Assembly (NCBI GenBank): GCA_021234155.1
Contig: JAJEKV010000177.1
Span: 312,001 to 376,000 of the forward strand
Source: Isoetes taiwanensis
Taxonomy: Eukaryota > Streptophyta > Lycopodiopsida > Isoetales > Isoetaceae
Direction of reading: 5' to 3'
Length of the DNA stretch: 64,000 bases
Position 1 is the stretch's first letter. The number at the start of each line of letters is the position of its first letter. Under the pieces are notes generated by a model. The model was given only the letters and a program-made list of their open reading frames with translations, was not told where the DNA came from and made no database searches. The translations under genes and the position numbers were made by a program. Below, in pieces: positions 55,375 through 64,000 of the stretch.

Positions 55375-56871
55375 TCAGAATAATAAAAGAAGTTTTAAAC
55401 TCTGTAATACCAGGGCGGGCAATACTGCAGTTTGCATGTGCATATTGCTCATCATTTTCAACGATTTGCAAAAAGGATTAATTTCTTGTAATGATGCACT
55501 AACTCGTCCCACCCATTCGAAAGGCACCTTCTTCTCCTCCGCAACGTCATATCTGTCACTATCATCATGGATATACCAGTGCAAAGGTTGGTGCGGCATT
55601 GATGATGGCAGGATTTGATGGTATGCCCGTCCCATCATTGCAACCGACGATGGTGTTCTCAGCTTAACAAACTGCCCACACACGCACAGAGCAGTAAATG
55701 AGAATAAGCGGTTCACTTTTCTACTCAATTGGCTGAATCCATTCACATTATACAAACGTACTAATACTGGTGGCAGGTCAGGAAGCTTTGGCAATATACG
55801 TTTCCCATTATTACAACAAAAGGAATCAGCTTCATCCCTCATTAGTTGAACTCCACAATTACAACAAATTTTTGACCAGCTACACCCATCGAACCTTTTA
55901 GTACTGTTTGCCAAGTCCATTTCTATACGTTTTGTTTCCCAATATTCCTTTGCATCTGCACATCCTCTTTGTTTCTTTGATGCATCTTTCCGGTGTGCAT
56001 GATAATTTCGACTACGCAATGCATTTCCAGACTTTGACATTGTTACGTAGGGTCTTTGCAATCTGTGAGAATGTTTTTTCTGTCTAACCTGCATATGTGA
56101 TTGATTCTCTCCACATGCTACATTCAAAGATATAGTTGTCTCACCTGATTCCCTACCACCTTCACCGCTGGTGCCTGTACCAGCCAGTGTTGCAGTATAG
56201 TCTGGGCTTTCCATATTCATCGCATCCCTAACCAAATCAACACTCTTCAATGCATTTGCATTCATTACATTTGAATTAATATCAATGTTCTCAGTTACTA
56301 ATGTTGCTGCCCCTGCATCATTGCAAACACCCCCTGTTATCTTAGCTGGAGGAGCATTCATAGACATATCAATATTCAGCTCATTCACTCGCTGTGCATA
56401 TCGCGCCTTTGCATATTCACGTTGTTTCTGTCTCATTACATTTTTTCTATCCTCTGGTAATTTTGCATACCATTTACGTTGCCGGTCATTTTGTTTATCT
56501 CTACGCGTATCTTCTTTCATCTTCTCAGGTTGAAGGTCAACACGATTTTTCCGACCCATTCGTCGCGCATACCATGCCTTTGCATATTCTCGCTGTTTCT
56601 GTCTCATTTCCATCTTCTTTTCCTCTGGTAAATTTGCATACCAAGTACGTCTACTCTCAGTTTGCTTCTGCAGATCCTCTTCCTTCGTATTCAGCTCACC
56701 CTTTCGTCGCGCATATCGTGCCTTTGCATATTCTCGCTGTTTCTGTCTCATTTCCATCTTCTTTTCCTCTGGTAAATTTGCATACCAAGTACGTCTACGC
56801 TCATTTTGCTTATCCCTAGGCGTCCCCTCTTTCACTTTCCGTCCCATTGCCCCGTATCTTTTTAAATACAC
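55375..56871 (-). CDS. Truncated Helitron replicase (N-terminal part, 498 codons)
   Basis: Residues ~20-175 hold three tandem basic modules of the pattern RRTWYANLPEEKKMEMRQKQ and REYAKARYARR; modules 1 and 2 are almost identical. Residues ~330-460 match the start of Helitron proteins: a CCNCG...FCCNNGK zinc motif, LPDLPPVLVRLYN, FSQLSRKVNRLFSFTALC, QIL, WYIHD and LQEINPFCKSLKMM. By family the full protein is a HUH endonuclease-helicase for rolling-circle transposition. The HUH motif, Rep tyrosines and helicase are missing; the frame changes into a hydrophobic run and stops. A GT shortly before the stop could be a splice donor, so an intron is an alternative to truncation. Start could be the Met at residue 9. 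Confidence 0.82.
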   Translation of the reverse strand: MYLKRYGAMGRKVKEGTPRDKQNERRRTWYANLPEEKKMEMRQKQREYAKARYARRKGELNTKEEDLQKQTESRRTWYANLPEEKKMEMRQKQREYAKAWYARRMGRKNRVDLQPEKMKEDTRRDKQNDRQRKWYAKLPEDRKNVMRQKQREYAKARYAQRVNELNIDMSMNAPPAKITGGVCNDAGAATLVTENIDINSNVMNANALKSVDLVRDAMNMESPDYTATLAGTGTSGEGGRESGETTISLNVACGENQSHMQVRQKKHSHRLQRPYVTMSKSGNALRSRNYHAHRKDASKKQRGCADAKEYWETKRIEMDLANSTKRFDGCSWSKICCNCGVQLMRDEADSFCCNNGKRILPKLPDLPPVLVRLYNVNGFSQLSRKVNRLFSFTALCVCGQFVKLRTPSSVAMMGRAYHQILPSSMPHQPLHWYIHDDSDRYDVAEEKKVPFEWVGRVSASLQEINPFCKSLKMMSNMHMQTAVLPALVLQSLKLLLLF

Positions 56872-56984
56872 CTACCTCAATGCAAACCTGACAGGTCACA
56901 ACAGAAAGGTAAAGCATCATAGGTACATATTACACAGCCAATAATTCCCTAACGTTATAATTTCCTATTGAAATCCCATGTTTC

Positions 56985-57705
56985 AGTTTCCCTCTGCATT
57001 GTGAATCAAGAATTCCCCCAATACTATCACTCCTTTCATTGGGTATCCCTAGCAATTTTTTTTTTCAACCTGTAGCCTATAGATTGCTAACGTGATTAGC
57101 AGGTTTATGGTACTGATCCATGATACGCTTTCCTATACAAAGGGCTTTCCTATACCTTGCATTAGGTAGAGGCTGAATTTCTCTACCCTATGCCTCAAGT
57201 GAAAGGGCAATTTTCATCTAACTGTAAGAGCTAACACTACACAGAGCTTGCATTACCAAATCAGCATCATATTTGCCTACTGAATTCCCATGCATTGAAT
57301 CTTTAGCATTATATCTGCCTAGTACTGAATTCCCATGCATTGCAAGTCAAAAATTCCCCTCATACTATTACTGCTTCCATCATCTAGCCTATGCAGGGAT
57401 TAGCTTCAATACATTAGACTTAACACCTACAGCCTCGTCGCTGTCCTTAGCCACATTTTTTTTCAATTTACAACCTATAGACTGCCCATATGATCAGCAA
57501 GTTTAAGCCGGTATATTGCTTTACATATACATAATTACGGCATGAACCTAAACGCTGAATTACAACATAATCTCCACTGCTAAGCACATCATATGGATCG
57601 TATAGCCTTGCATTAACTACAGGCTGAATTCCTGTGCGGACGAAACAACCTAGCCTATGCCCTAAGTAGAAGGGCAATTTTTATCTAACTGTAAGAGCTA
57701 AATCC
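56985..57705. repeat. Degenerate direct duplication upstream of the Helitron ORF
   Basis: Blocks AATTCCCC..ATACTAT, TTTTTTTTCAA...CCTATAGA, CCTTGCATTA and AGGGCAATTTT(C/T)ATCTAACTGTAAGAGC occur in order in 56985-57240 and 57340-57705. Confidence 0.75.
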
Positions 57706-58378
57706 TGATTATGAAAGAAATGCCTATTGTTCAACTATCCAAGAACCTGGTTAAGCTGGGTTTCATCGCTATCAGTCCAATCTTCACTGTTTTTTTACCC
57801 AGATCCTCTGCTTCCTAAGAATCTGCTTGCTTGTGCCCCCAGTTTAAGCGATAAATCTCATAAGCCTTCTATCATTCCTGCATGCTATTGGATCCAACAA
57901 CTTACAATTATTAGCCAAATCTTTCAGACATAACTCAATGGGTAACGTAGCTCAATGGTCACACTATAAACACATAGCTCAAACACTCTGATATAGCTCA
58001 ATGAAGAATTCATGCAACCAAATTTCAGGCCAATACAAACATCTATACAACCTTACACTACTCACTAACCTATAGCTAAATTGACAATTTGTAAAACGCA
58101 ATATATCTCTAATGTCGGTTGGATAGCCGGCAGACTACAACCTCCCAGCTGTATCAAACAAACAATCCCGTTCTAGTTCGCCCCGACAGAAAATACACTC
58201 CACACCCAATCCGACAAACCAGTCTAAACCTAACAAAGATCAAATTCCATCTAACCTGATATCGGCATAGTCTGGATGCTCCCGCTCCATCGATTCGTTC
58301 CCTTCATTGTTCCATAGTCGTCTACCGTACCACAGTCCCTAAACCCTAAAACCCCAAATTTCAAAGCTTATTACCATA
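57706..58378. other. No gene recognised
   Basis: Short ORFs only. The sequence AAACCCTAAAACCCC near 58340 is telomere-like by chance or part of a 5' leader. Confidence 0.4.
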
Positions 58379-58406
58379 CTAGTGATAGTGCCCCAGCGTT
58401 GCTGGG
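58379..58406 (-). mobile_element. Helitron 3' terminus (hairpin plus CTAG)
   Basis: On the minus strand CCCAGC-AAC-GCTGGG forms a 6-bp hairpin, followed 9 bases later by CTAG and then a host T. This is the canonical Helitron 3' end. Its body would extend to the right, so it belongs to a different element from the replicase ORF on the left. The 5' TC end was not located. Confidence 0.7.
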
Positions 58407-58527
58407 ATAACATTGGGAACCTGAGAATAATCATTAGCTACTTTTTGTAGGTTTAAGTTTCTGTAGAATTTGGACCCCAACTAAGGTTTTGGTTCACTCA
58501 TAATTTATGTAGGTTGCACTTTCTGTA

Positions 58528-58698
58528 TGGCGGCATGGAATGTGGGAGGCAGATTTCAGGGGCCCCGCGACCGGCGGGAGCCGGGAGCGGGTCTGAAATT
58601 TTCCATGCCGCCACACAACATGGCAACCGTTTTTCATTGATTTTTACACTCATAATTTATGTACTTTCTATTCCGGTTGTCGACCCAGTTGCCATGTT
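58528..58698. mobile_element. 171-bp double-hairpin insertion (MITE-like)
   Basis: Copy 2 reads CTTTCTGTAGCCAATGGG. Copy 1 has 171 bp in that place, flanked by GTA on both sides. The insert is two adjacent foldbacks: TGGCGGCATGGAA (58528) with its inverse ending at 58613, and ACAACATGGCAAC (58615) with its inverse at 58688-58700. The second hairpin includes CACTCATAATTTATGTA, which also occurs just left of the insertion. Confidence 0.88.
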
Positions 58699-58736
58699 GT
58701 AGCCAATGGGATTTAAACCACCTCGAAGGTTTTGGT

Positions 58737-59129
58737 TTATGATAACATATAAAAGGCATGACAAACATATGTAACGTTATGCATATGTATAGGTTTGTTG
58801 TTGTATGATCTATAATGGCTTCTTTCAATCTGGCCTGTTGCTTTTGCTTTTTTCCCTATAGCTTCACCTTTGTACTGATGCATAGTTATGATGGAAACTG
58901 AAGCTACAATATTGCCCTTTTCGTACTTTTGTGCTGAGGTGTTCAGCATAAGTTTAGACTCAGAGTACATTGCCACATTGCCTCCCCTTAGCTTTGGTCC
59001 ATTATCAGGTGTGCCCATCCCTGCTGCAATCATGGCGTAAATATCTGTATGTGGTGCAGGTCCATTTATCAGCTTAATCTTACAACAATAACGCACTGCC
59101 ATCGTTAGAGGCGACAAATTTACATGCAA
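58737..59129 (-). CDS. Hypothetical ORF, 130 codons, duplicated
   Basis: The frame includes AMIAAGMGTPDNGPKLRGG and NVAMYSESKLMLNTSAQKY. The copy at 62908-63204 keeps the same protein over 98 codons; a single extra T there breaks the N-terminal extension. Composition looks protein-like, but I do not recognise a family and no other exon is evident. It may be a fragment carried by the duplicated repeat. Confidence 0.35.
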   Translation of the reverse strand: MHVNLSPLTMAVRYCCKIKLINGPAPHTDIYAMIAAGMGTPDNGPKLRGGNVAMYSESKLMLNTSAQKYEKGNIVASVSIITMHQYKGEAIGKKAKATGQIERSHYRSYNNKPIHMHNVTYVCHAFYMLS

Positions 59130-59689
59130 GCAAACATAGATGCTTCACCCCAAATCTCATTGTGGAAGACTAAATTAACCAGCTTCCTCTAAATAACTTT
59201 CGTAACTCTTTTTGTTTTCTTGTGCCATCTTCTACAACTTTGTAAGAAAATGAATAGACTCACCTGTTTTTGTGCATAATGTTCAACATTGATTGATGCT
59301 GAAGCAAATTATCGGCTAAAATAAAAGCATAATTTGACACCAAATTGTAACCTAAGCCATCTAAAAGCAGTATCTTTGTTTCTGGCATAACTGTTATATC
59401 TGGCATAGCGGATCTTCTACTCAATTCTCAAATCTATCAGTTTTTTTTTTTTATTGGGCTACTTTATAGATGGGATCCAAAATGCGAGTTATATAACCAT
59501 TCATATGACATCAGAGCATGGGTTCTATGCAAGCTTGAGTTCTCCAATGCCTCAAAACCTAATTCCTTAGTCTTTCGATCTACCTTGCTAGCCCGTTTTT
59601 GGCCCTGAATCATCCTGGGACAGAGTTTGAGCTTTGAATATCTCTGGCTATGTCTCCCAGTATGATATGCTCAGAAAGGGCCATACCAT

Positions 59690-59820
59690 GCATACCTTTG
59701 TGATGTTTTGGTGATATGAGAAAGGCCATGGTTGTTGCCTCGAGTGATGCATACCTTTGTAATGTTTTGGTGATGTGAGAAAGGCCATGGTTGTTGCCTC
59801 GAGTCGATGTCCTTCTGCTT
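59690..59820. repeat. ~55-bp tandem duplication
   Basis: GATGCATACCTTTGT followed by ATGTTTTGGTGAT and AAAGGCCATGGTTGTTGCC occurs twice in tandem; the same pair is in the second copy at 63705-63830. Confidence 0.9.
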
Positions 59821-59940
59821 GGCATTTGTATATTTAGATAAATGGAAGGCGAAAGAAGGCAACCTCACAATAATGAAAAACCCATTCAGCCGAAAGAAAG
59901 TGCACCTTTCTCAAAATAGATAGTTCCCTATTCTTTGAAG

Positions 59941-60195
59941 GCATATTGCAGGTGAGATAGATAGTACACTAAGATTGGTGTATTAATCTTCAAACACTTA
60001 TTGATCTTCAAACACTTGGAATTCTAGATCAACAATCCATTTCTTTTTTCTCTGCTTTCTAAAAGCATATTGCAGGCGAGATAGATAGTACACTAAGATC
60101 TTCAAACACTTATTGATCTTCAAACACTTGGAATTCTATGTTCAAAGAATCCATTTCATTTTTCTCTGCTTTTTGAAAGCATATTGCGGGTGAGA
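59941..60195. repeat. ~114-124-bp tandem repeat, three copies
   Basis: GCATATTGC(A/G)GG(T/C)GAGAT starts at 59941, 60065 and 60179. CTTCAAACACTTATTGATC recurs between. Confidence 0.9.
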
Positions 60196-61877
60196 TATGT
60201 AGTAATTACCAATATTTGCTTCTTGATATTGTGCGGTGATTAAAAGATTATGATTGTATTGTACACTTGCCACAAACCATGTTCGAGAAATGCTGCCATG
60301 CAAAAATATAGGCATGCATGCATCGTCTTAAGAAAAAATTGTGTCAAACAGTTTTTGAAGGTGCCATTCACCTTAATCATCTTTCATTCTCCACTTTCAT
60401 GTTCTTGAGGGCTTGAATAATTGCATGAGAACAATAATGACATATTCTCGCCAACTACCTTCATTTTAATGGTTGCAAATGTCTCAAAGTAGTCTGGACA
60501 GAACAATGAAGGTTTCACCAAAATCCCATGATGCATAGATAATGTCCTATTGCTTCTGAGACTGCAAAAAGATAAAAATAAATTGTAGCGTTGCGGAGTA
60601 GACTGTAGAATTACAAATGATTATAGGTTCTTGGGTATATCAACGGACTATTATCCTGTTGCATTCTGTTTGTAGATGATTATGATCACTTGGGTATAGG
60701 AAATAGCACTCATTAGAACCTGAACCTGCAAGCATCAATCTTGTGAAGGAGCTCCGCATGTATATTGCCATTCATTTGAATACATGTATAGTCTTAAGAA
60801 ACAATTGTGTCAAACAGTTTTTGAAGGTGCCATTCACCTTAATCATCTTTCATGTGCTTCACAGTCCAAAAGCTAAAAACTGAAGTAATTGCATGAGAAT
60901 ACTAATTTCGTATTCTTGCCAACCAACCTCATTAATTCTTGTTGGGGTCTCAAAGTACGAAATATAAATACAAAAGTAAAATGGGGTTTTACACCATAAA
61001 AACATATACATATATCCATGCAGTTAGAATAAGTAGATAATTCAAACAGTTGGGCAAAAAGTTGTTCTCTTACCTCATAAGGATAGCATTGATAATACTC
61101 CAACAATAAAGAAATCAAGAGGTATATCCTTGCTAGATTTAAGACTCCACAGAGATGCATTTGGCTCCGCTTCCAGCATATTCTTAAATGTGTTACGGCA
61201 ATCATGGCCCAAATATTTTGCAAAAAAGCTGATGTAGTCCCATTGTTCTATAAAATATGGTTCTTTCTACATGCAGCAGCATTTCATTGTCATCTTGGAT
61301 TCAAGTTATCACCAAATTATAGGATATATACGTTGTTCCAACATTTATATAACATAAAGTGGAACCCAATTGCGGAGATCTTTGACCCATATGAGAAGAA
61401 AGAATGCAGGTGTAACAACCATCCATTTACTATCATTCTGCTTTAGCAACATCCTTGCACCTGCACATGCATGAAGAGAATGGGTACCTGAAGAGAATGA
61501 GTACCTGACATAGAGGGATCTACAGAAATAGAATCAACTGCATTTTCATTGTGAAAAAAAACAAATGTTGCACAATATCAATATAATTTCATCTTAACTC
61601 GATGTCTTTCATGTTGTTGTTTATAGCACACTATAATGCAGTTATTGTCGGCTACCTTCATTAAGCAACAGAGATATATGAGGAAAACAATCACCAGCAA
61701 GTTTCTTTCTTGCCTCTATAATAATGGGGTAAAGAGAGCATTTGGCTATTCTAGATAAGCTAGTTTGGAAACAAAACATAAGATTAACAAAATCGTGCAC
61801 CATTGTACTTGTTTAACTATGGTTTTGCAGAAAAAATTTAAAGGTATGATCACCAAGAAGCCTTCAGCCAATGAGAA
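60196..61877. other. No gene recognised; one internal direct repeat
   Basis: AATTGTGTCAAACAGTTTTT with its ~60-bp context occurs near 60340 and near 60802, with weaker similarity continuing ~100 bp further. ORFs at 60873-61223 (minus) and 61204-61446 (plus) have no recognised family. Confidence 0.5.
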
Positions 61878-61993
61878 AATCATACATAAGGTAGGGAAAA
61901 TGTTCCTTAGTGGATTGAACCTGGCAGCAACGAAAAATCATATATAAGGTAGGGAAAATGTTCCTTAGTGAATTGAACCTGGCAGCAACGAAT
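61878..61993. repeat. 58-bp tandem duplication
   Basis: AAATCATACATAAGGTAGGG through GGCAGCAACGAA is repeated starting at 61936. Confidence 0.95.
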
Positions 61994-62811
61994 AGTATTC
62001 AAATGCTGGATATAGCACTCCAGTATTCTTCAAGAAGCACCGCCAAAAGTGGATCCGGGAAGCTGTTTTGAGGCAATCCAGATGGTGGCAGAGGTCGAAA
62101 TGGCCAAAGCTGCTAAAGATGCAGCTATGCTTGCCCGATATCCATAGCCATATCCACCTCCGTGGCTAGAGTAGGCATCAGAACGGGCTTGATAGGGTAA
62201 CAAAAATTGTTACCCATTTTCTAATTGAATCCTCATCGTCCAACTACGTCAATCAAATCGTGGCCATCGGATCTAGGGCTGGATGCAACACAGTAAAACA
62301 TTATAATATAGGATGAAGCAAATAATATGCATTAAAACGAACATTGGAAAGATGGCTAGCACGTATTTTTCCTAAAACCCGTTCCTCCTCGTCAACGGTC
62401 AACGGTTCAAACCCCCTCTACAACATAAATGTTCCCCACACTTCTTGATCTCCTTTAATTACCATTTATCCCTTTACGTATACCCTCTCAAATGTCATCC
62501 TCCTTTCTACGTCCCAAAGATAAATACCTCGTCCCAAAGATAAATACCTCCCATCACAGGTGCCCCTTTCTCAAAACACAAATATCTCCCATTTTTATTG
62601 TCTTAAACACAAATATTTGCCATCATCCCCTCATCTATGACCGTCTCAAATGTGCCCAGTCTCAAACACAAATATTTCCCACCAACCTCAAATCAACCTA
62701 CGTTGCACAATCGTCTACGTAAAACCTATACAAATGCGAGATCAAATCAAAGTCTATATAGAATTTATATAGAAACTTCAAACCCATCTGAGCCATAGGA
62801 TACAGCCCCAG
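61994..62811. other. No gene recognised
   Basis: Contains a perfect hairpin GGGTAACA-AAAAT-TGTTACCC (62195-62215) and a small tandem GTCCCAAAGATAAATACCTC at 62512-62551. Nothing else supported. Confidence 0.45.
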
Positions 62812-64000
62812 AATTTGGACCCCAACTAAGATTTTGGTTCACTCATAATTTATGTAGGTTGCACTTTCTGTAGCCAATGGGATTTAAACCACCTCGAAGG
62901 TTTTGGTTTATGATAACATATAAAAGGCATGACAAATATATGTAACGTTATGCATATGTATAGGTTTGTTGTTGTATGATCTATAATGGCTTCTTTCAAT
63001 CTGGCCTGTTGCTTTTGCTTTTTTCCCTATAGCTTCACCTTTGTACTGATGCATAGTTATGATGGAAACTGAAGCTACAATATTGCCCTTTTCGTACTTT
63101 TGTGCTGAGGTGTTCAGCATAAGTTTAGATTCAGAGTACATTGCCACATTGCCTCCCCTTAGCTTTGGTCCATTATCAGGTGTGCCCATCCCTGCTGCAA
63201 TCATGGCGTAAATATCTGTATGTGGTGCAGGTCCATTTATCAGCTTAATTCTTACAACAATAACGCACTGCCATCGTTAGAGGCGACAAATTTACATGCA
63301 AGCAAACATAGATGCTTCACCCCAAATCTCATTCTGAGATGGCAATTATGTGCCATAGAAATTTTTGTTCACTAATGAGTACATAATGATCATAGTATGG
63401 CAGAATTTTATGCATGTTAAAGACTGCTTCCATGACCTTGTCAAAGTTTAAGTTTTTCATGGACAGACTGCTCTCTATTATGAAAGAATAGGAACCGCTA
63501 TTAGAATTAACCCCTTCCAAATTACATAACAACCTGTTCAAAATTTAACTATTGCTTGAGTTCTCCATTGCCTCAAAACCTAATTCCTTAGTCTTTCGAT
63601 CTACCTTGCTAGCCCGTTTTTGGCCCTGAATCATCCTGGACAGAGTTTGAGCTTTGAATATCTCTGGCTATGTCTCCCAGTAGGATATGCTCAGAAAGGG
63701 CCATACCATGCATACCTTTTGTGATGTTTTGGTGATGTGAGAAAGGCCATGGTTGTTGCCTCGAGTGATGCATACTGTTGTGATGTTTTGGTGATGTGAG
63801 AAAGGTCGTGGTTGTTGCCTCGAGTCGATGTCCTTCTGCTTGGCATTTGTATGTTTAGTTTTGCAATTATATGGGATATGGAGCCATTCAGCCAAAAGAA
63901 AGTGCACCTTTCTCAAAATAGATAGTTCCCTATTCTTTGAAGGCATATTGCAGGTGAGGTAGATAGTACACTAAGATTGGTATATTAATCTTCAAACACT
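62812..64000. repeat. Second segmental duplication, copy 2 (continues past window)
   Basis: Direct copy of 58465-60000 lacking the double-hairpin insertion. Between 63337 and 63551 it carries different sequence from copy 1. Still matching at the window edge. Confidence 0.93.
62908..63204 (-). CDS. Hypothetical ORF, second copy (98 codons)
   Basis: Same product as the C-terminal three quarters of 58737-59129 with one or two amino-acid changes. Here the start is the Met that precedes IAAGMGTPDNG. Family unknown. Confidence 0.35.
   Translation of the reverse strand: MIAAGMGTPDNGPKLRGGNVAMYSESKLMLNTSAQKYEKGNIVASVSIITMHQYKGEAIGKKAKATGQIERSHYRSYNNKPIHMHNVTYICHAFYMLS

Larger units (their letters stand above)
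58465..60000. repeat. Second segmental duplication, copy 1
   Basis: Matches 62812-64000 from AGAATTTGGACCCCAACTAAG onward. Copy 1 has the extra insertion at 58528-58698 and a ~390-bp block (59158-59540) that copy 2 replaces with other sequence. Confidence 0.93.

Noticed and set aside
58330-58360. Telomere-like AAACCCTAAAACCCC as an interstitial telomere
   Set aside because: Only one to two irregular units; such strings are common in plant 5' leaders.
55375-58406. Helitron 3' end at 58379 as the terminus of the replicase-bearing element
   Set aside because: Its orientation places the body to the right, while the replicase ORF lies to the left on the same strand.

Overview
The window looks like nuclear DNA from a land plant, most likely a fern of the Ceratopteris or Adiantum kind (inference). 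The evidence is a very low density of host genes, a dense layer of plant-type retrotransposons (Ty1/Copia and Ty3/Gypsy-type LTRs primed by initiator-tRNA-Met, L1-like LINEs, Helitrons, MULE, hAT and other inverted-repeat elements), and PLS-type pentatricopeptide-repeat (PPR) genes in more than one copy. There are no bacterial operons, rRNA genes or CRISPR arrays.

Layout. 0-0.4 kb: last exon of a kelch/F-box gene. 1.3-6.6 kb: inverted-repeat elements, a dead LINE (minus), a ~110-bp tandem array, and an unusual 450-bp inverted-repeat element holding three tRNA-like modules. 6.8-7.7 kb: a Gypsy-type LTR with primer site. 9-18 kb: low-complexity pyrimidine-rich repeat DNA with ~1-kb, 228-bp and ATT repeats, carrying a 3.6-kb 5'-truncated L1-type LINE with target-site duplications (TSDs). 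19.5-31 kb: two copies of one PPR locus in inverted orientation. The left copy (plus) is a pseudogene and has a 5.7-kb Copia element in its 3' flank. The right copy (minus) keeps an 870-codon ORF and the empty insertion site. 31.4-32.4 kb: a MULE with 9-bp TSDs. 32.7-44.9 kb: a direct segmental duplication whose two copies differ by large blocks, one of them a clean hAT MITE with 8-bp TSDs, another holding a large foldback structure. 44.9-46.5 kb: a poly(A) retroposon (minus). 46.7-48.1 kb: a second Gypsy-type LTR with polypurine tract. 48.5-49.0 kb: a ~100-bp tandem array. 49.4-52.5 kb: a complete gag-only LTR retrotransposon (TR-GAG type), minus strand. 53.5-58.4 kb: a small unknown ORF, tandem repeats and a truncated Helitron replicase ORF with a triplicated basic N-terminus. 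58.4-64 kb: a Helitron 3' terminus and a second direct segmental duplication (~4.3 kb apart) with a polymorphic double-hairpin insertion.

The only plausible host coding sequences are the kelch exon and the 870-aa PPR protein, an organellar RNA-processing factor by family. A few small ORFs are unassigned. Everything else is mobile DNA or its debris. The most unusual signals are the inverted-repeat element with tRNA-like modules (with a possibly related tRNA-like insertion inside the Copia RT gene), the gag-only retrotransposon, and the PPR modules whose L motifs carry a repeated insertion. All calls come from reading the sequence. No database search was run, and boundaries marked approximate are good to tens of bases.
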